Shown piece after piece: positions 41,893-49,311 of a stretch of DNA of 64,000 nt. The position numbers were made by a program, and so were the translations under genes. This stretch comes from an uncultured Collinsella sp. (lineage in GTDB: Bacteria > Actinomycetota > Coriobacteriia > Coriobacteriales > Coriobacteriaceae), in NCBI GenBank assembly GCA_902492935.1, contig CABUNJ010000010.1, forward strand, positions 11,284 to 75,283, read 5' to 3'. The first letter of the stretch is position 1. Every line of letters begins with the position of its first letter. The notes under the pieces were generated by a model. It was given only the letters and a program-made list of their open reading frames with translations, ran no database searches and had not been told where the DNA came from.

Positions 41893-42159
41893 ATGCTCAC
41901 ATTGGAAGAGGCCATAAAGCCGATTCTGGAAGAGGAGGCCGTAGACGGATACGGCCCGGTGTGCGCATACGAGGGCAAATACCATTGGTTCGTCGGTTTC
42001 GGTTTCGATGGAAAGATGGCCCCGGGCGACACTCCGTATGCTATCGACAAGGAAACGGGGAAGATTGACTTCTTCCCGATTCCATTTTTCCTCAGAGGCG
42101 AGAGCCCGTCTGCTATCGAGCTTGAGATGGACAAGGCCCACGAGGTAAAAATCCAATAG
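41893..42159 (+). CDS. Candidate immunity protein (YrhB/Imm35-like), 88 aa
   Basis: Starts one base after the MuF-toxin stop. The sequence YHWFVGFGFDGKM, then GDTPYAIDKETGKIDFF, resembles the YrhB/Imm35 immunity fold. Position directly after a C-terminal toxin domain, small size and lower GC all fit an antidote that protects the lysogen. Followed by a terminator, so toxin and immunity form a unit. Confidence 0.75.
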   Translation: MLTLEEAIKPILEEEAVDGYGPVCAYEGKYHWFVGFGFDGKMAPGDTPYAIDKETGKIDFFPIPFFLRGESPSAIELEMDKAHEVKIQ

Positions 42160-42168
42160 ATCACAGCG

Positions 42169-42193
42169 GGCCCCGCCACGGCGGGGCTTTTTT
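42169..42193 (+). terminator. Intrinsic terminator after the immunity gene
   Basis: GCCCCGCC/GGCGGGGC with a 2-3 base loop runs into TTTTTT. Confidence 0.88.
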
Positions 42194-42244
42194 CATGCCG
42201 CGTGACCGTGCCGTGACACTGCCCGCAGAGAGATTGGGGCAGGC

Positions 42245-42466
42245 ATGAAAGAGCTATTCACTTGTGCGAACTGCGGCGACTGCGCCGTAAAGCTGGGCTT
42301 CGGCTTCACGTTCCCGGATACCTACATCTGCACGCAGCGCGGCGACGAGGTCGAGCCCGACGACGGCTGCACTCTCGGGTGCGAGGGCGTTCCGGTGCAG
42401 GCCATCGAGGCCATCGAGGCGGACGTCGACGGGCGCGTTGGCTACGGCTGCGAGGTGCTCGACTGA
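42245..42466 (+). CDS. Small Cys-rich protein, 73 aa
   Basis: FTCANCGDCAVK and YICTQRGDE with DDGCTLGC give six to seven Cys, suggesting a metal site. It lies between the toxin unit and head genes, and its stop overlaps the next start. Function unknown. Confidence 0.65.
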   Translation: MKELFTCANCGDCAVKLGFGFTFPDTYICTQRGDEVEPDDGCTLGCEGVPVQAIEAIEADVDGRVGYGCEVLD

Positions 42467-42888
42467 TGGCTTACGGGCTCGTCGGCGGCGTCGGCGACCA
42501 CGGCCGGCACGGCACCCTCATCACCGAGGAGATCGTAAACGCCGCGAAGCTGGATACCGCCGAGTGCATCGAGATACGGCAGAACAACATCGAGCAGGTC
42601 GAGAAGGCCCTCTTGCGCGCCTATAAAACAGGCCTGGAGGAGATAGGCCTCGTTGCGGAGGGCTACGCCAAGGCGACGTGCCCGGTCGACACGGGCAGGT
42701 TGCGCAACTCCGTCACGCACCTACTCAAAGGCTACGACTGCTTCATCGGGACCAACGTCGAGTACGCGCCGTACGTCGAGGAGGGGACCTCCCGCATGAA
42801 GGGCAAGCACTTCCTGCGCAAGGCGGCGACGGGCCACGGGGACACGTACCGGGCGATTCTCGAGAAGCACCTGAGGGGCGGCGCATAG
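42466..42888 (+). CDS. HK97-gp10-like head-tail joining/tail completion protein
   Basis: TCPVDTGRLRNSVTH and GTNVEYAPYVEEGTSRMKGKH are diagnostic of the HK97 gp10-like family, which helps join head and tail. 140 aa. It lies before the scaffold and capsid genes, whereas this family normally follows the head-closure genes. Confidence 0.82.
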   Translation: MAYGLVGGVGDHGRHGTLITEEIVNAAKLDTAECIEIRQNNIEQVEKALLRAYKTGLEEIGLVAEGYAKATCPVDTGRLRNSVTHLLKGYDCFIGTNVEYAPYVEEGTSRMKGKHFLRKAATGHGDTYRAILEKHLRGGA

Positions 42889-42996
42889 GGCCGCGTTACT
42901 CCGTTTGGATACTCACCCTTGCCGCGAGGTATTGCGGCGCGGGCCCGCCGAGGCAATAGGTGGGAACCCGCCCATTCCGAAGCAAGGGAGATTCTG

Positions 42997-43560
42997 TTGG
43001 CACTTACGCGAAAGATGCTCAAGGCAATGGGCATCGAGGACGAGAAGATCGACCAGATCATCGACGAGCATGCCGAGAGCGTGAACGCGCTCAAGGCGCA
43101 GCGCGACGAGTTCAAGGAGGCCGCGGACAAGGCGGACGGCTACAAGAAGGAGCTGGACGCACTCAAGGCCAAGGGCGAGGGCGCGGACGAGTACGAGGAA
43201 AAGTACAAGGCCGCCGTCAAGAACCTAGAGGACTACAAGGCCAAGGTCGAGGGCGAGAAGGCTGCAGCCGAGAAGCGCAACCTGTATCGAAAGCTGCTCA
43301 AGTCGGCGGGCGTCGACCCCAAGCGCATCGAAACCGTTCTCAAGGTCTCCGACCTCGAGGGCGTGACCGTCAAGGACGGCGCTATCGAGGACGCGGACAA
43401 GCTGACCGAGGGCATCAAGGCCGACTGGGCCGACTTCATCGCAACCACGACCGTCAAGGGTGCCGACGTGGCCCACGCCCCCAAGGGCGAGGGCGGCAAG
43501 GACATCAACGAAATGAGCACCGCCGAGTACATGAAGTACAAGGCGGAGCAGAGAGGCTAA
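42997..43560 (+). CDS. Capsid scaffolding protein (phage GP20-like)
   Basis: TTG start six bases after AGGGAG. A Lys/Glu-rich coiled coil (about 20-95) and a small helical C terminus ending in MSTAEYMKYKAEQRG are typical of scaffold proteins, just upstream of the coat gene. 187 aa. The ~108 bases before it hold no gene that I see. Confidence 0.82.
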   Translation: MALTRKMLKAMGIEDEKIDQIIDEHAESVNALKAQRDEFKEAADKADGYKKELDALKAKGEGADEYEEKYKAAVKNLEDYKAKVEGEKAAAEKRNLYRKLLKSAGVDPKRIETVLKVSDLEGVTVKDGAIEDADKLTEGIKADWADFIATTTVKGADVAHAPKGEGGKDINEMSTAEYMKYKAEQRG

Positions 43561-43569
43561 GGGGTATCT

Positions 43570-44451
43570 ATGTCGAACACCATCCTTACACCCAACATCA
43601 TCGCCAACGAGGCGCTGGACGTTCTGCGCACCAACGCCGTCATGGCCAACCTCGTCCACCGCGACTACTCCTCCGAGTTCGTCGCGGGCGTGGGCGACAC
43701 CATCACCGTCCGCAAGCCCGCCACCTTCGAGGCCAAGGAGTTCACCACCGAGGTCGAGGTGCAGGACGCCACGGAGGGCAAGGTCCCCGTCAAGATGGAC
43801 AAGCTGCTCGACGTAACGTTCGCCGTCACGTCCAAGGAGCTGACGATGGGCATCGTCGACTTCTCCGAGCAGTTCCTCGTCCCGGCGATGCAGGCCTTCG
43901 CCGACAAGATCGACGGCTACCTGCTCAAGCTCGAGAAGGACGTCACGAACCGCGTCGACCACACCAAGGGCGCCATCGCCGTGGCGGACATCATCGCCGC
44001 CCGCAAGTTCCTCGTGGACGCCAAGGCACCCTCCACGGAGCGCCGCTTCGTCTACGGCTCCCAGGCCGAGGCCGACCTGCTCAACACCGAGGCGTTCACC
44101 AACGCGTCCGCCGTCGGCGACAACGGCACCGCCCTCAAGGAGGCATCGCTTGGCCGCAAGTACGGCCTCGACTTCTACTGCGACCAGAACGTGCAGAAGA
44201 CCACGGCCGAGACGGCCAACTACACGCCGTCCATCGCGTTCCACAAGAACGCCTTCGCGCTTGTGACCCGTCAGCTCGAGATGCCGCTTGGCGCTCCCAA
44301 GGCGTACTCCACCTCCTACGACGGCTTCGGCCTGCGCGTCGTGCAGGGCTACGACCAGAAGACCAAGACCGACACCGTCTCCATCGACATGCTTTGCGGC
44401 GTCAAGACCCTCAGCCCCGAGCTCGCCGCAGTCATCACCGATAAGCGATAG
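43570..44451 (+). CDS. Major capsid protein (P22-coat-like)
   Basis: NTILTPNIIANEALDVLRTN, VHRDYSSEF and GDTITVRKPATFEAKEF match the P22 gp5-like coat family with the HK97 fold. 293 aa. A GGGG site lies before the ATG. Position after the scaffold is standard. Confidence 0.92.
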   Translation: MSNTILTPNIIANEALDVLRTNAVMANLVHRDYSSEFVAGVGDTITVRKPATFEAKEFTTEVEVQDATEGKVPVKMDKLLDVTFAVTSKELTMGIVDFSEQFLVPAMQAFADKIDGYLLKLEKDVTNRVDHTKGAIAVADIIAARKFLVDAKAPSTERRFVYGSQAEADLLNTEAFTNASAVGDNGTALKEASLGRKYGLDFYCDQNVQKTTAETANYTPSIAFHKNAFALVTRQLEMPLGAPKAYSTSYDGFGLRVVQGYDQKTKTDTVSIDMLCGVKTLSPELAAVITDKR

Positions 44452-44459
44452 GCGCAGAG

Positions 44460-44876
44460 ATGCTCGAGCAGGTGCTCCTGTCGTTGCGCAACTGGTTCGT
44501 CGCCGACAAGCGCACGGGGCGCGTCCGTATCGAGGACGGCCGCCTCGTGCCGCCCGCGGCCCTCGGCCTCAAGGAGGGCCAGTACGTCCGCATCACGGGC
44601 TCGACGTTCAACGACGGGCTGCATGCGTGGCCCTACAACGGCCTCACGGACGAGGAGTTCGTCGGCACCGTCTGGGCGCTCGCCATCCCGCAGGCCGTGG
44701 TCGACCTCGCCGGCGAGATCGCGGCGTGGCAGACAGAGCACGCCAAGGAGCTGGACAGCCCGTATGCGAGCGAGAGCTTCGGCGGCTACAGCTACACCCG
44801 CGTCGGCGGCGACGGCTCGCCCATCACGTGGCGGCAGCAGTTCAAGGCGCGTCTCGACCCTTGGAGAAAGCTGTGA
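44460..44876 (+). CDS. Head-tail adaptor-like protein, 138 aa
   Basis: Position right after the coat gene and size point to the gp6/gp15-type adaptor that docks on the portal. MLEQVLLSLRNWFV and LKEGQYVRITGSTFNDGLH are visible; no decisive motif. Overlaps the next start by four bases. Confidence 0.7.
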   Translation: MLEQVLLSLRNWFVADKRTGRVRIEDGRLVPPAALGLKEGQYVRITGSTFNDGLHAWPYNGLTDEEFVGTVWALAIPQAVVDLAGEIAAWQTEHAKELDSPYASESFGGYSYTRVGGDGSPITWRQQFKARLDPWRKL

Positions 44877-45226
44877 GCCGCCTGTTCGAACGCATGGCGG
44901 TGGCGTGCGCGAGGCTCGTCGCAAAGACCGAGCCTGACGGCGAGGGCGGCTTCAAGACCGTCCTCGCCGTCGGCGACGGCTTCACGGCGGCGATCGTGCG
45001 CGACAGCTCCACGGCCTCGCGTATCGCGGAGCACGACGGCGTGAGGAACGTCTACACCGTGACGACCGCCGAGCCGCTGCGCTACGGCGACCTCTTCCAG
45101 CGTGCGTTCGACGGGCAGGTATTCCGCTGCACGTCGAACGCGGACGACGGCGCCGCGCCGTGCTGCGCGTCGTTCGGCTTCGGCCAGTGCAGCGCGGAGG
45201 AGTGGGAGGTGCCGGATGGCGACTAA
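44873..45226 (+). CDS. Head-closure-like protein, 117 aa
   Basis: GTG start overlapping the previous TGA. Beta-rich (TVLAVGDGFTAAIVRDS, GDLFQRAFDGQVFRC), with the size and place of head-closure proteins between adaptor and tail terminator. Confidence 0.65.
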   Translation: MSRLFERMAVACARLVAKTEPDGEGGFKTVLAVGDGFTAAIVRDSSTASRIAEHDGVRNVYTVTTAEPLRYGDLFQRAFDGQVFRCTSNADDGAAPCCASFGFGQCSAEEWEVPDGD

Positions 45227-45584
45227 GGCGGCAGTGCTGCAGGCGTGGCTCGAGGGCTTCGGGCTGCCCGTGTACCGCGACTCGGCGGTGCCGGGCGAGG
45301 CGAAGATGCCCTACATCACCTACGACCTGCCGACCGCGGCATTCGGCACGCAGTGCAACTCCGAGGTGAACCTCTGGTTCCGTACATCGTCCGAGGCCGC
45401 GCCCAACTCCAAGGCCGAGGAGGTCGCCCGGGCGTTGGGACTGTCGGGCGTGTTGCTGCCGTGCGACGGCGGCGGCATGTGGGTGATGCAGGACGAGCCG
45501 TTCTGCAACGCCATGGCCGACGAGGACAACGCCGTGAAGCGCCGAATCATCAACCTGACCATTGAGTACATGACCAGCTACTAG
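45216..45584 (+). CDS. Tail terminator/completion-like protein, 122 aa
   Basis: ATG after GGGAGGT. Sequence AKMPYITYDLPTAAFGTQCN and NSEVNLWFRT, together with its place directly before the major tail gene, fit the gpU/gp17-like minor capsid-tail completion group. Overlaps its neighbour by 11 bases. Confidence 0.68.
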   Translation: MATKAAVLQAWLEGFGLPVYRDSAVPGEAKMPYITYDLPTAAFGTQCNSEVNLWFRTSSEAAPNSKAEEVARALGLSGVLLPCDGGGMWVMQDEPFCNAMADEDNAVKRRIINLTIEYMTSY

Positions 45585-45592
45585 GAGGTCAT

Positions 45593-46162
45593 ATGTCTAA
45601 GTTCACGCGCATCCCCGAGAACACGTTCAAGGAGATCGTCATCAACGCGGGCCTGCTCGCCACGAATTTCAACCCCAAGACCGCCGAGGTCGCGGAGTCC
45701 GAGCTGATGGGCGCGACGAGCGGCGGAACCAGCTTCGCCGCCACGCCCAGCTTCATCGACTACGGCGAGGACATCGACAACTGCCCCGCCAACACGATGG
45801 AGTTGAAGCGCATCGACAGCATCGAGGCCAAGCTGAGCGGCACATTCGTGACGCTGAACACCGCGCTCGGCAAGAAGCTCGCAGCCGCAGCCGACGAGAC
45901 CGAGGGGAAGATCGTCCCGCGCTCCGCGCTCTCGGAGGAGGACTTCGCCGATATCTGGCTCATCGGCGATTACTCGGGCGAGAACGGCAACGGCTATATC
46001 GCCATCCGCCTCATCAACGCGCTCAACACGGGCGGCCTGCAAATCACGACGCAGAACAAGGCCAAGGGCCAGTTCGCGTTCGAGTTCACGGGCCACTACT
46101 CAATCAAGAACCCTGAGATCGTGCCCTACGAGCTGTATATCAAACAGGAGATTGGAGCCTAA
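45593..46162 (+). CDS. Major tail (tube) protein
   Basis: A 189-aa beta-rich protein after a strong AGGAGG site, located before the frameshifted chaperone genes. ATSGGTSFAATPSFIDYGED and QFAFEFTGHYSIKNPE are typical of tail-tube proteins of Gram-positive siphophages. It polymerises around the tape measure. Confidence 0.85.
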   Translation: MSKFTRIPENTFKEIVINAGLLATNFNPKTAEVAESELMGATSGGTSFAATPSFIDYGEDIDNCPANTMELKRIDSIEAKLSGTFVTLNTALGKKLAAAADETEGKIVPRSALSEEDFADIWLIGDYSGENGNGYIAIRLINALNTGGLQITTQNKAKGQFAFEFTGHYSIKNPEIVPYELYIKQEIGA

Positions 46163-46164
46163 CC

Positions 46165-46590
46165 ATGAAGCTGGACAACCTTAACGCCGACGAGTTCCAG
46201 AACGCCATGTGCCTGTTGGCGGACGTGGCGGAGGACGTCATGAACGGCGAACTCGGCGCAAAGGCAAAGGCCTCCTACGCCAAGTTCCGCTCCGACTCCG
46301 CCAAGGCCAAGGCCAAGGCGAATGCCAAAGTCAAGGGCGACCCCGAGGCCGCGAAGGTAGCCGCCGCCTCCGAGGTCAACGGCCTCGCCGTGGACATGGT
46401 GGCCGGTCTTCTGCCCGACGTGCTGCGCCAGGGCGGCGAGATCAGCTACAAGCTGCTCGCCGCGCTCGACGGCCAGACACTCGAGGAGTACAAGGCCGAC
46501 TTCACCGTGAAGAAGTGGGTGAACGACATCAAGGATGCCATCGACGGCATCGACGGCATCAAGGACATCCTGGCTCCTTTTTTTGGATAG
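46165..46590 (+). CDS. Tail assembly chaperone gpG-like
   Basis: A 141-aa protein starting MKLDNLNADEFQNAM, Ala/Lys-rich, which coats the tape measure during tail assembly. The frame ends in LAPFFG right after a T7 run that allows -1 frameshifting into the following frame. Directly follows the tail-tube gene. Confidence 0.85.
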   Translation: MKLDNLNADEFQNAMCLLADVAEDVMNGELGAKAKASYAKFRSDSAKAKAKANAKVKGDPEAAKVAAASEVNGLAVDMVAGLLPDVLRQGGEISYKLLAALDGQTLEEYKADFTVKKWVNDIKDAIDGIDGIKDILAPFFG

Positions 46591-46886
46591 CCGCCGAGGA
46601 CCCATCTCACATATGGCTCTGTCTGGGCGAGTACGTCGGGCCACGGCGTGCTCGCCCTTTCTGTAGGTACATGGTCGCGCGGTGGCGCGAGCGGGACGAG
46701 CGGGAGGCGTTCCGTGTGTACCTGAGCGAGTCGGTGCGCCTCATGGCGCAGGGGAAGTGGCTCAAGGAACCCTTCCTGAGCATCGTCAACGGCGATGCGG
46801 GCGATGGGTCCGAGGCGGAGGACACGCGCGGCGGCGACGAGATCGCCGCAGACATCATCGAGCGGATGGGATTGAGGGTGGTCTAG
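46165..46886 (+). CDS. Frameshifted tail assembly chaperone gpGT-like fusion
   Basis: Ribosomes reaching T-TTT-TTT at 46578-46584 (zero frame CCT TTT TTT GGA TAG) can slip back one base and read TGG ATA GCC onward, adding 100 residues (WIAAEDPSHIWLCLGEYVG ... ERMGLRVV) to 140 of gpG for a 240-aa fusion. The extension has no start codon or ribosome site of its own and ends exactly at the tape-measure start. This is the conserved G/G-T arrangement of long-tailed phages. Confidence 0.85.
46578..46584 (+). promoter_or_regulatory. Programmed -1 frameshift slippery site
   Basis: The heptamer T TTT TTT is in the correct phase for tandem -1 slippage and is followed four bases later by the zero-frame stop TAG. 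Confidence 0.85.
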
Positions 46887-49310
46887 GTGAACCTTCTCGA
46901 CCTGATGATTAAGGTCGGCCTCAAGGACGAGGCCAGTGGCAAGGCCGAGGGCGTGGCCTCGAAGGTCGTGGGCACGCTCGGCAAGGCCGGAGCGACCGTT
47001 GCCAAGGCGGTAGGCGTGGGCGTCGCCGCCGTGGGGGCGGGCGTCGCTGCCGTCACGGGCATGAGCATGAACGCATACGCCGCATACGAGCAGAACGTCG
47101 GCGGCATCAAGAAGATTTTCGGCAACATGGGCAAGTCGCTCGACGAGTACGCCGCGCTCACGGGGCAGACCGTCGAGCAGTGCTCCGGCAAGTGGCAGCA
47201 GCTCGAGCAGGCGCAGACCACAGTGCTCGCAAACGCCGACGCAGCCTACAAGACGGCCGGCATTAGCGCCAACCAATACATGGAGCAGGTGACGGGCTTC
47301 TCGGCCTCGCTCGTTTCCTCACTGGGCGGCGACACGGTAAAGGCCGCGAAGTACGCCAACACGGCAATGGTCGACATGAGCGACAACGCCAACACCTTCG
47401 GCACGGCGATGGAGGACCTCCAGAACGCGTACCAGGGTTTTGCGAAACAAAATTACACGATGTTGGATAACCTCAAGTTGGGCTATGGCGGCACCAAGGA
47501 GGAGATGCAGCGCCTCATCAAGGACGCGCACGCCGTCAACTCCGCCGTGGACGAGTCGAGTCTCTCATTCGACAACATCGTGCTCGCCATCCATACGATG
47601 CAAGAGCAGATGCAGATCGCCGGCACGACCTCGCGCGAGGCCGCGACGACCATCGAGGGCTCCTGCAACATGGCCAAGGCCGCCTGGGAGAACTGGGTGA
47701 CGGAGCTGGGCAAGGACGACGCCGACATGGGCAAGCTCACCGAGGAGCTGTTGCAGTCGGTCGAGACGGCGGCCTCGAACGTCGTCCCGCGCGTTGCGAC
47801 CATCGTCGGCACGGCGTTGTCGCAGCTGCCGAGCCTTGTCACGTCGGTCGGTCCCGTGCTCGGCCAGGCGTTCGTCGACATTTTCACGCAGGCGCTCGAC
47901 AGCGCGGCTGAGGCCGTGCCCGGGCCCATGGGCGACATCCTCTCTGCCGTGTCTGACGGCGTGGATGAGATCGGCGAGCGCTTCAAGGGTCTTGGTGAGA
48001 TCTGGGCGGTTGGTGACAACCCGTTGGAGTCGCTGCACCTCGCCATGGTCTACGGGCTGACGCTGCTCGACGGCGACCTGTCCACGCTGCAGGAGAACAT
48101 CACCTCTTCGCTGCCCGGCATCGCCGAGGGTTTCGCCGACGTGGGCGGCGAGGTCGTTCCCAGGCTCGCCGAGGGAATCGAGATGGGGCTGTCGTTCCTC
48201 TCCGAGACGGCGGCGTCGCTCATGACATCGCTCGGCGGCTACCTGTCCGAGAACCTGCCCTCAATCACGGAGAGCGGCCTGCAGATTCTCACCGGCCTCT
48301 CCGAGTCCATAGCTGAGAACGCGGGCGTTCTAGCGGAGGGCGCGGCGAACCTCATCGTCGGCTTGGCGCAGGGTATCGCCGGCAGCCTGCCGACGCTCAT
48401 CGAGCAGGCCCCGGTCATCGTGCAGAACCTCGCCAGCGCGATCAACGACAACGCGCCAATACTGCTCGGTGCCGGCATCCAGGCAATCGTGACGCTGGCA
48501 CTTGGCATTGTGCAGGCGATACCGACGCTCATCGCCAACATCCCGGCCATCTTCTCGGCTTTCGTCTCGGCTTGGTCGGCGCTCGACTGGCTGAGCCTAG
48601 GCAGGAACGCCATCACGTTCCTGGGCAACGGCATCACCGGCATGGTCGGTTTCGTCAGCTCGTGCGGCACCAACATCGTGTCCGCTATCCGCGGCGCAAT
48701 CCAAAACCTGCCGTCCACCCTGGCGAGCATCGGACGCAACGGAATCAGCAGCCTGGGTTCCGCCATCCGCGGCGCGGTCGGCTTCGTGACCTCGGCGGCC
48801 TCGAGTATCGGCAGTTCCATCATGGGCGCCCTGTCCTCCATCCAGGGCCGCATGGCCTCCATCGGCTCGCAGATCGTGCAGGGCATCGCAAACGGAATCA
48901 GCGGCGCGGCAGGCGTGGTCGTGAGCAAGATTACCGGCGTGGTTGGCGGCGCCATCGACGCGGCCAAGAACCTGCTGGGTATCCACTCCCCCTCGCGCGT
49001 GTTCCGCAAGATTTTCGGCTACGTCATGGAGGGCGCGGCCCTCGGCATCGACGACACGGCGGACGAGCCGGTGAAGTCCATGAGGTCGGCGGTGCGCAAC
49101 GTCGAGAAGGCCGCCGTGTTCGGTGTGAGCGTTACCGGCGGCGGAGCATACGGGGCGACCGCCAGCGGAGCCGCGGGCATCGCGGGCGGCGGCAACGTTT
49201 ACAACCTCTACCTCGACAGCGACCTGCTGGGCGTCGACGGGCGCGTGGCCTCCGCCTTCAGGAGCTTCGTCGCGGCGGTGGAGCAGAGCATGGCGATGGG
49301 GGTCGCGTAG
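46887..49310 (+). CDS. Tape measure protein
   Basis: An 807-aa Ala/Gly-rich helical protein that sets tail length. It begins at GTG immediately after the gpGT stop (NLLDLMIKVGLKDEAS). It has a hydrophobic stretch at about 28-60, a TP901-type tape-measure core (MSMNAYAAYEQNVGGIKKIF) and many hydrophobic segments at about 400-690. GIHSPSRVFRKI near the C terminus is typical of the family. Length predicts a tail of roughly 120 nm. Confidence 0.94.
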   Translation: MNLLDLMIKVGLKDEASGKAEGVASKVVGTLGKAGATVAKAVGVGVAAVGAGVAAVTGMSMNAYAAYEQNVGGIKKIFGNMGKSLDEYAALTGQTVEQCSGKWQQLEQAQTTVLANADAAYKTAGISANQYMEQVTGFSASLVSSLGGDTVKAAKYANTAMVDMSDNANTFGTAMEDLQNAYQGFAKQNYTMLDNLKLGYGGTKEEMQRLIKDAHAVNSAVDESSLSFDNIVLAIHTMQEQMQIAGTTSREAATTIEGSCNMAKAAWENWVTELGKDDADMGKLTEELLQSVETAASNVVPRVATIVGTALSQLPSLVTSVGPVLGQAFVDIFTQALDSAAEAVPGPMGDILSAVSDGVDEIGERFKGLGEIWAVGDNPLESLHLAMVYGLTLLDGDLSTLQENITSSLPGIAEGFADVGGEVVPRLAEGIEMGLSFLSETAASLMTSLGGYLSENLPSITESGLQILTGLSESIAENAGVLAEGAANLIVGLAQGIAGSLPTLIEQAPVIVQNLASAINDNAPILLGAGIQAIVTLALGIVQAIPTLIANIPAIFSAFVSAWSALDWLSLGRNAITFLGNGITGMVGFVSSCGTNIVSAIRGAIQNLPSTLASIGRNGISSLGSAIRGAVGFVTSAASSIGSSIMGALSSIQGRMASIGSQIVQGIANGISGAAGVVVSKITGVVGGAIDAAKNLLGIHSPSRVFRKIFGYVMEGAALGIDDTADEPVKSMRSAVRNVEKAAVFGVSVTGGGAYGATASGAAGIAGGGNVYNLYLDSDLLGVDGRVASAFRSFVAAVEQSMAMGVA

Positions 49311-49311
49311 G

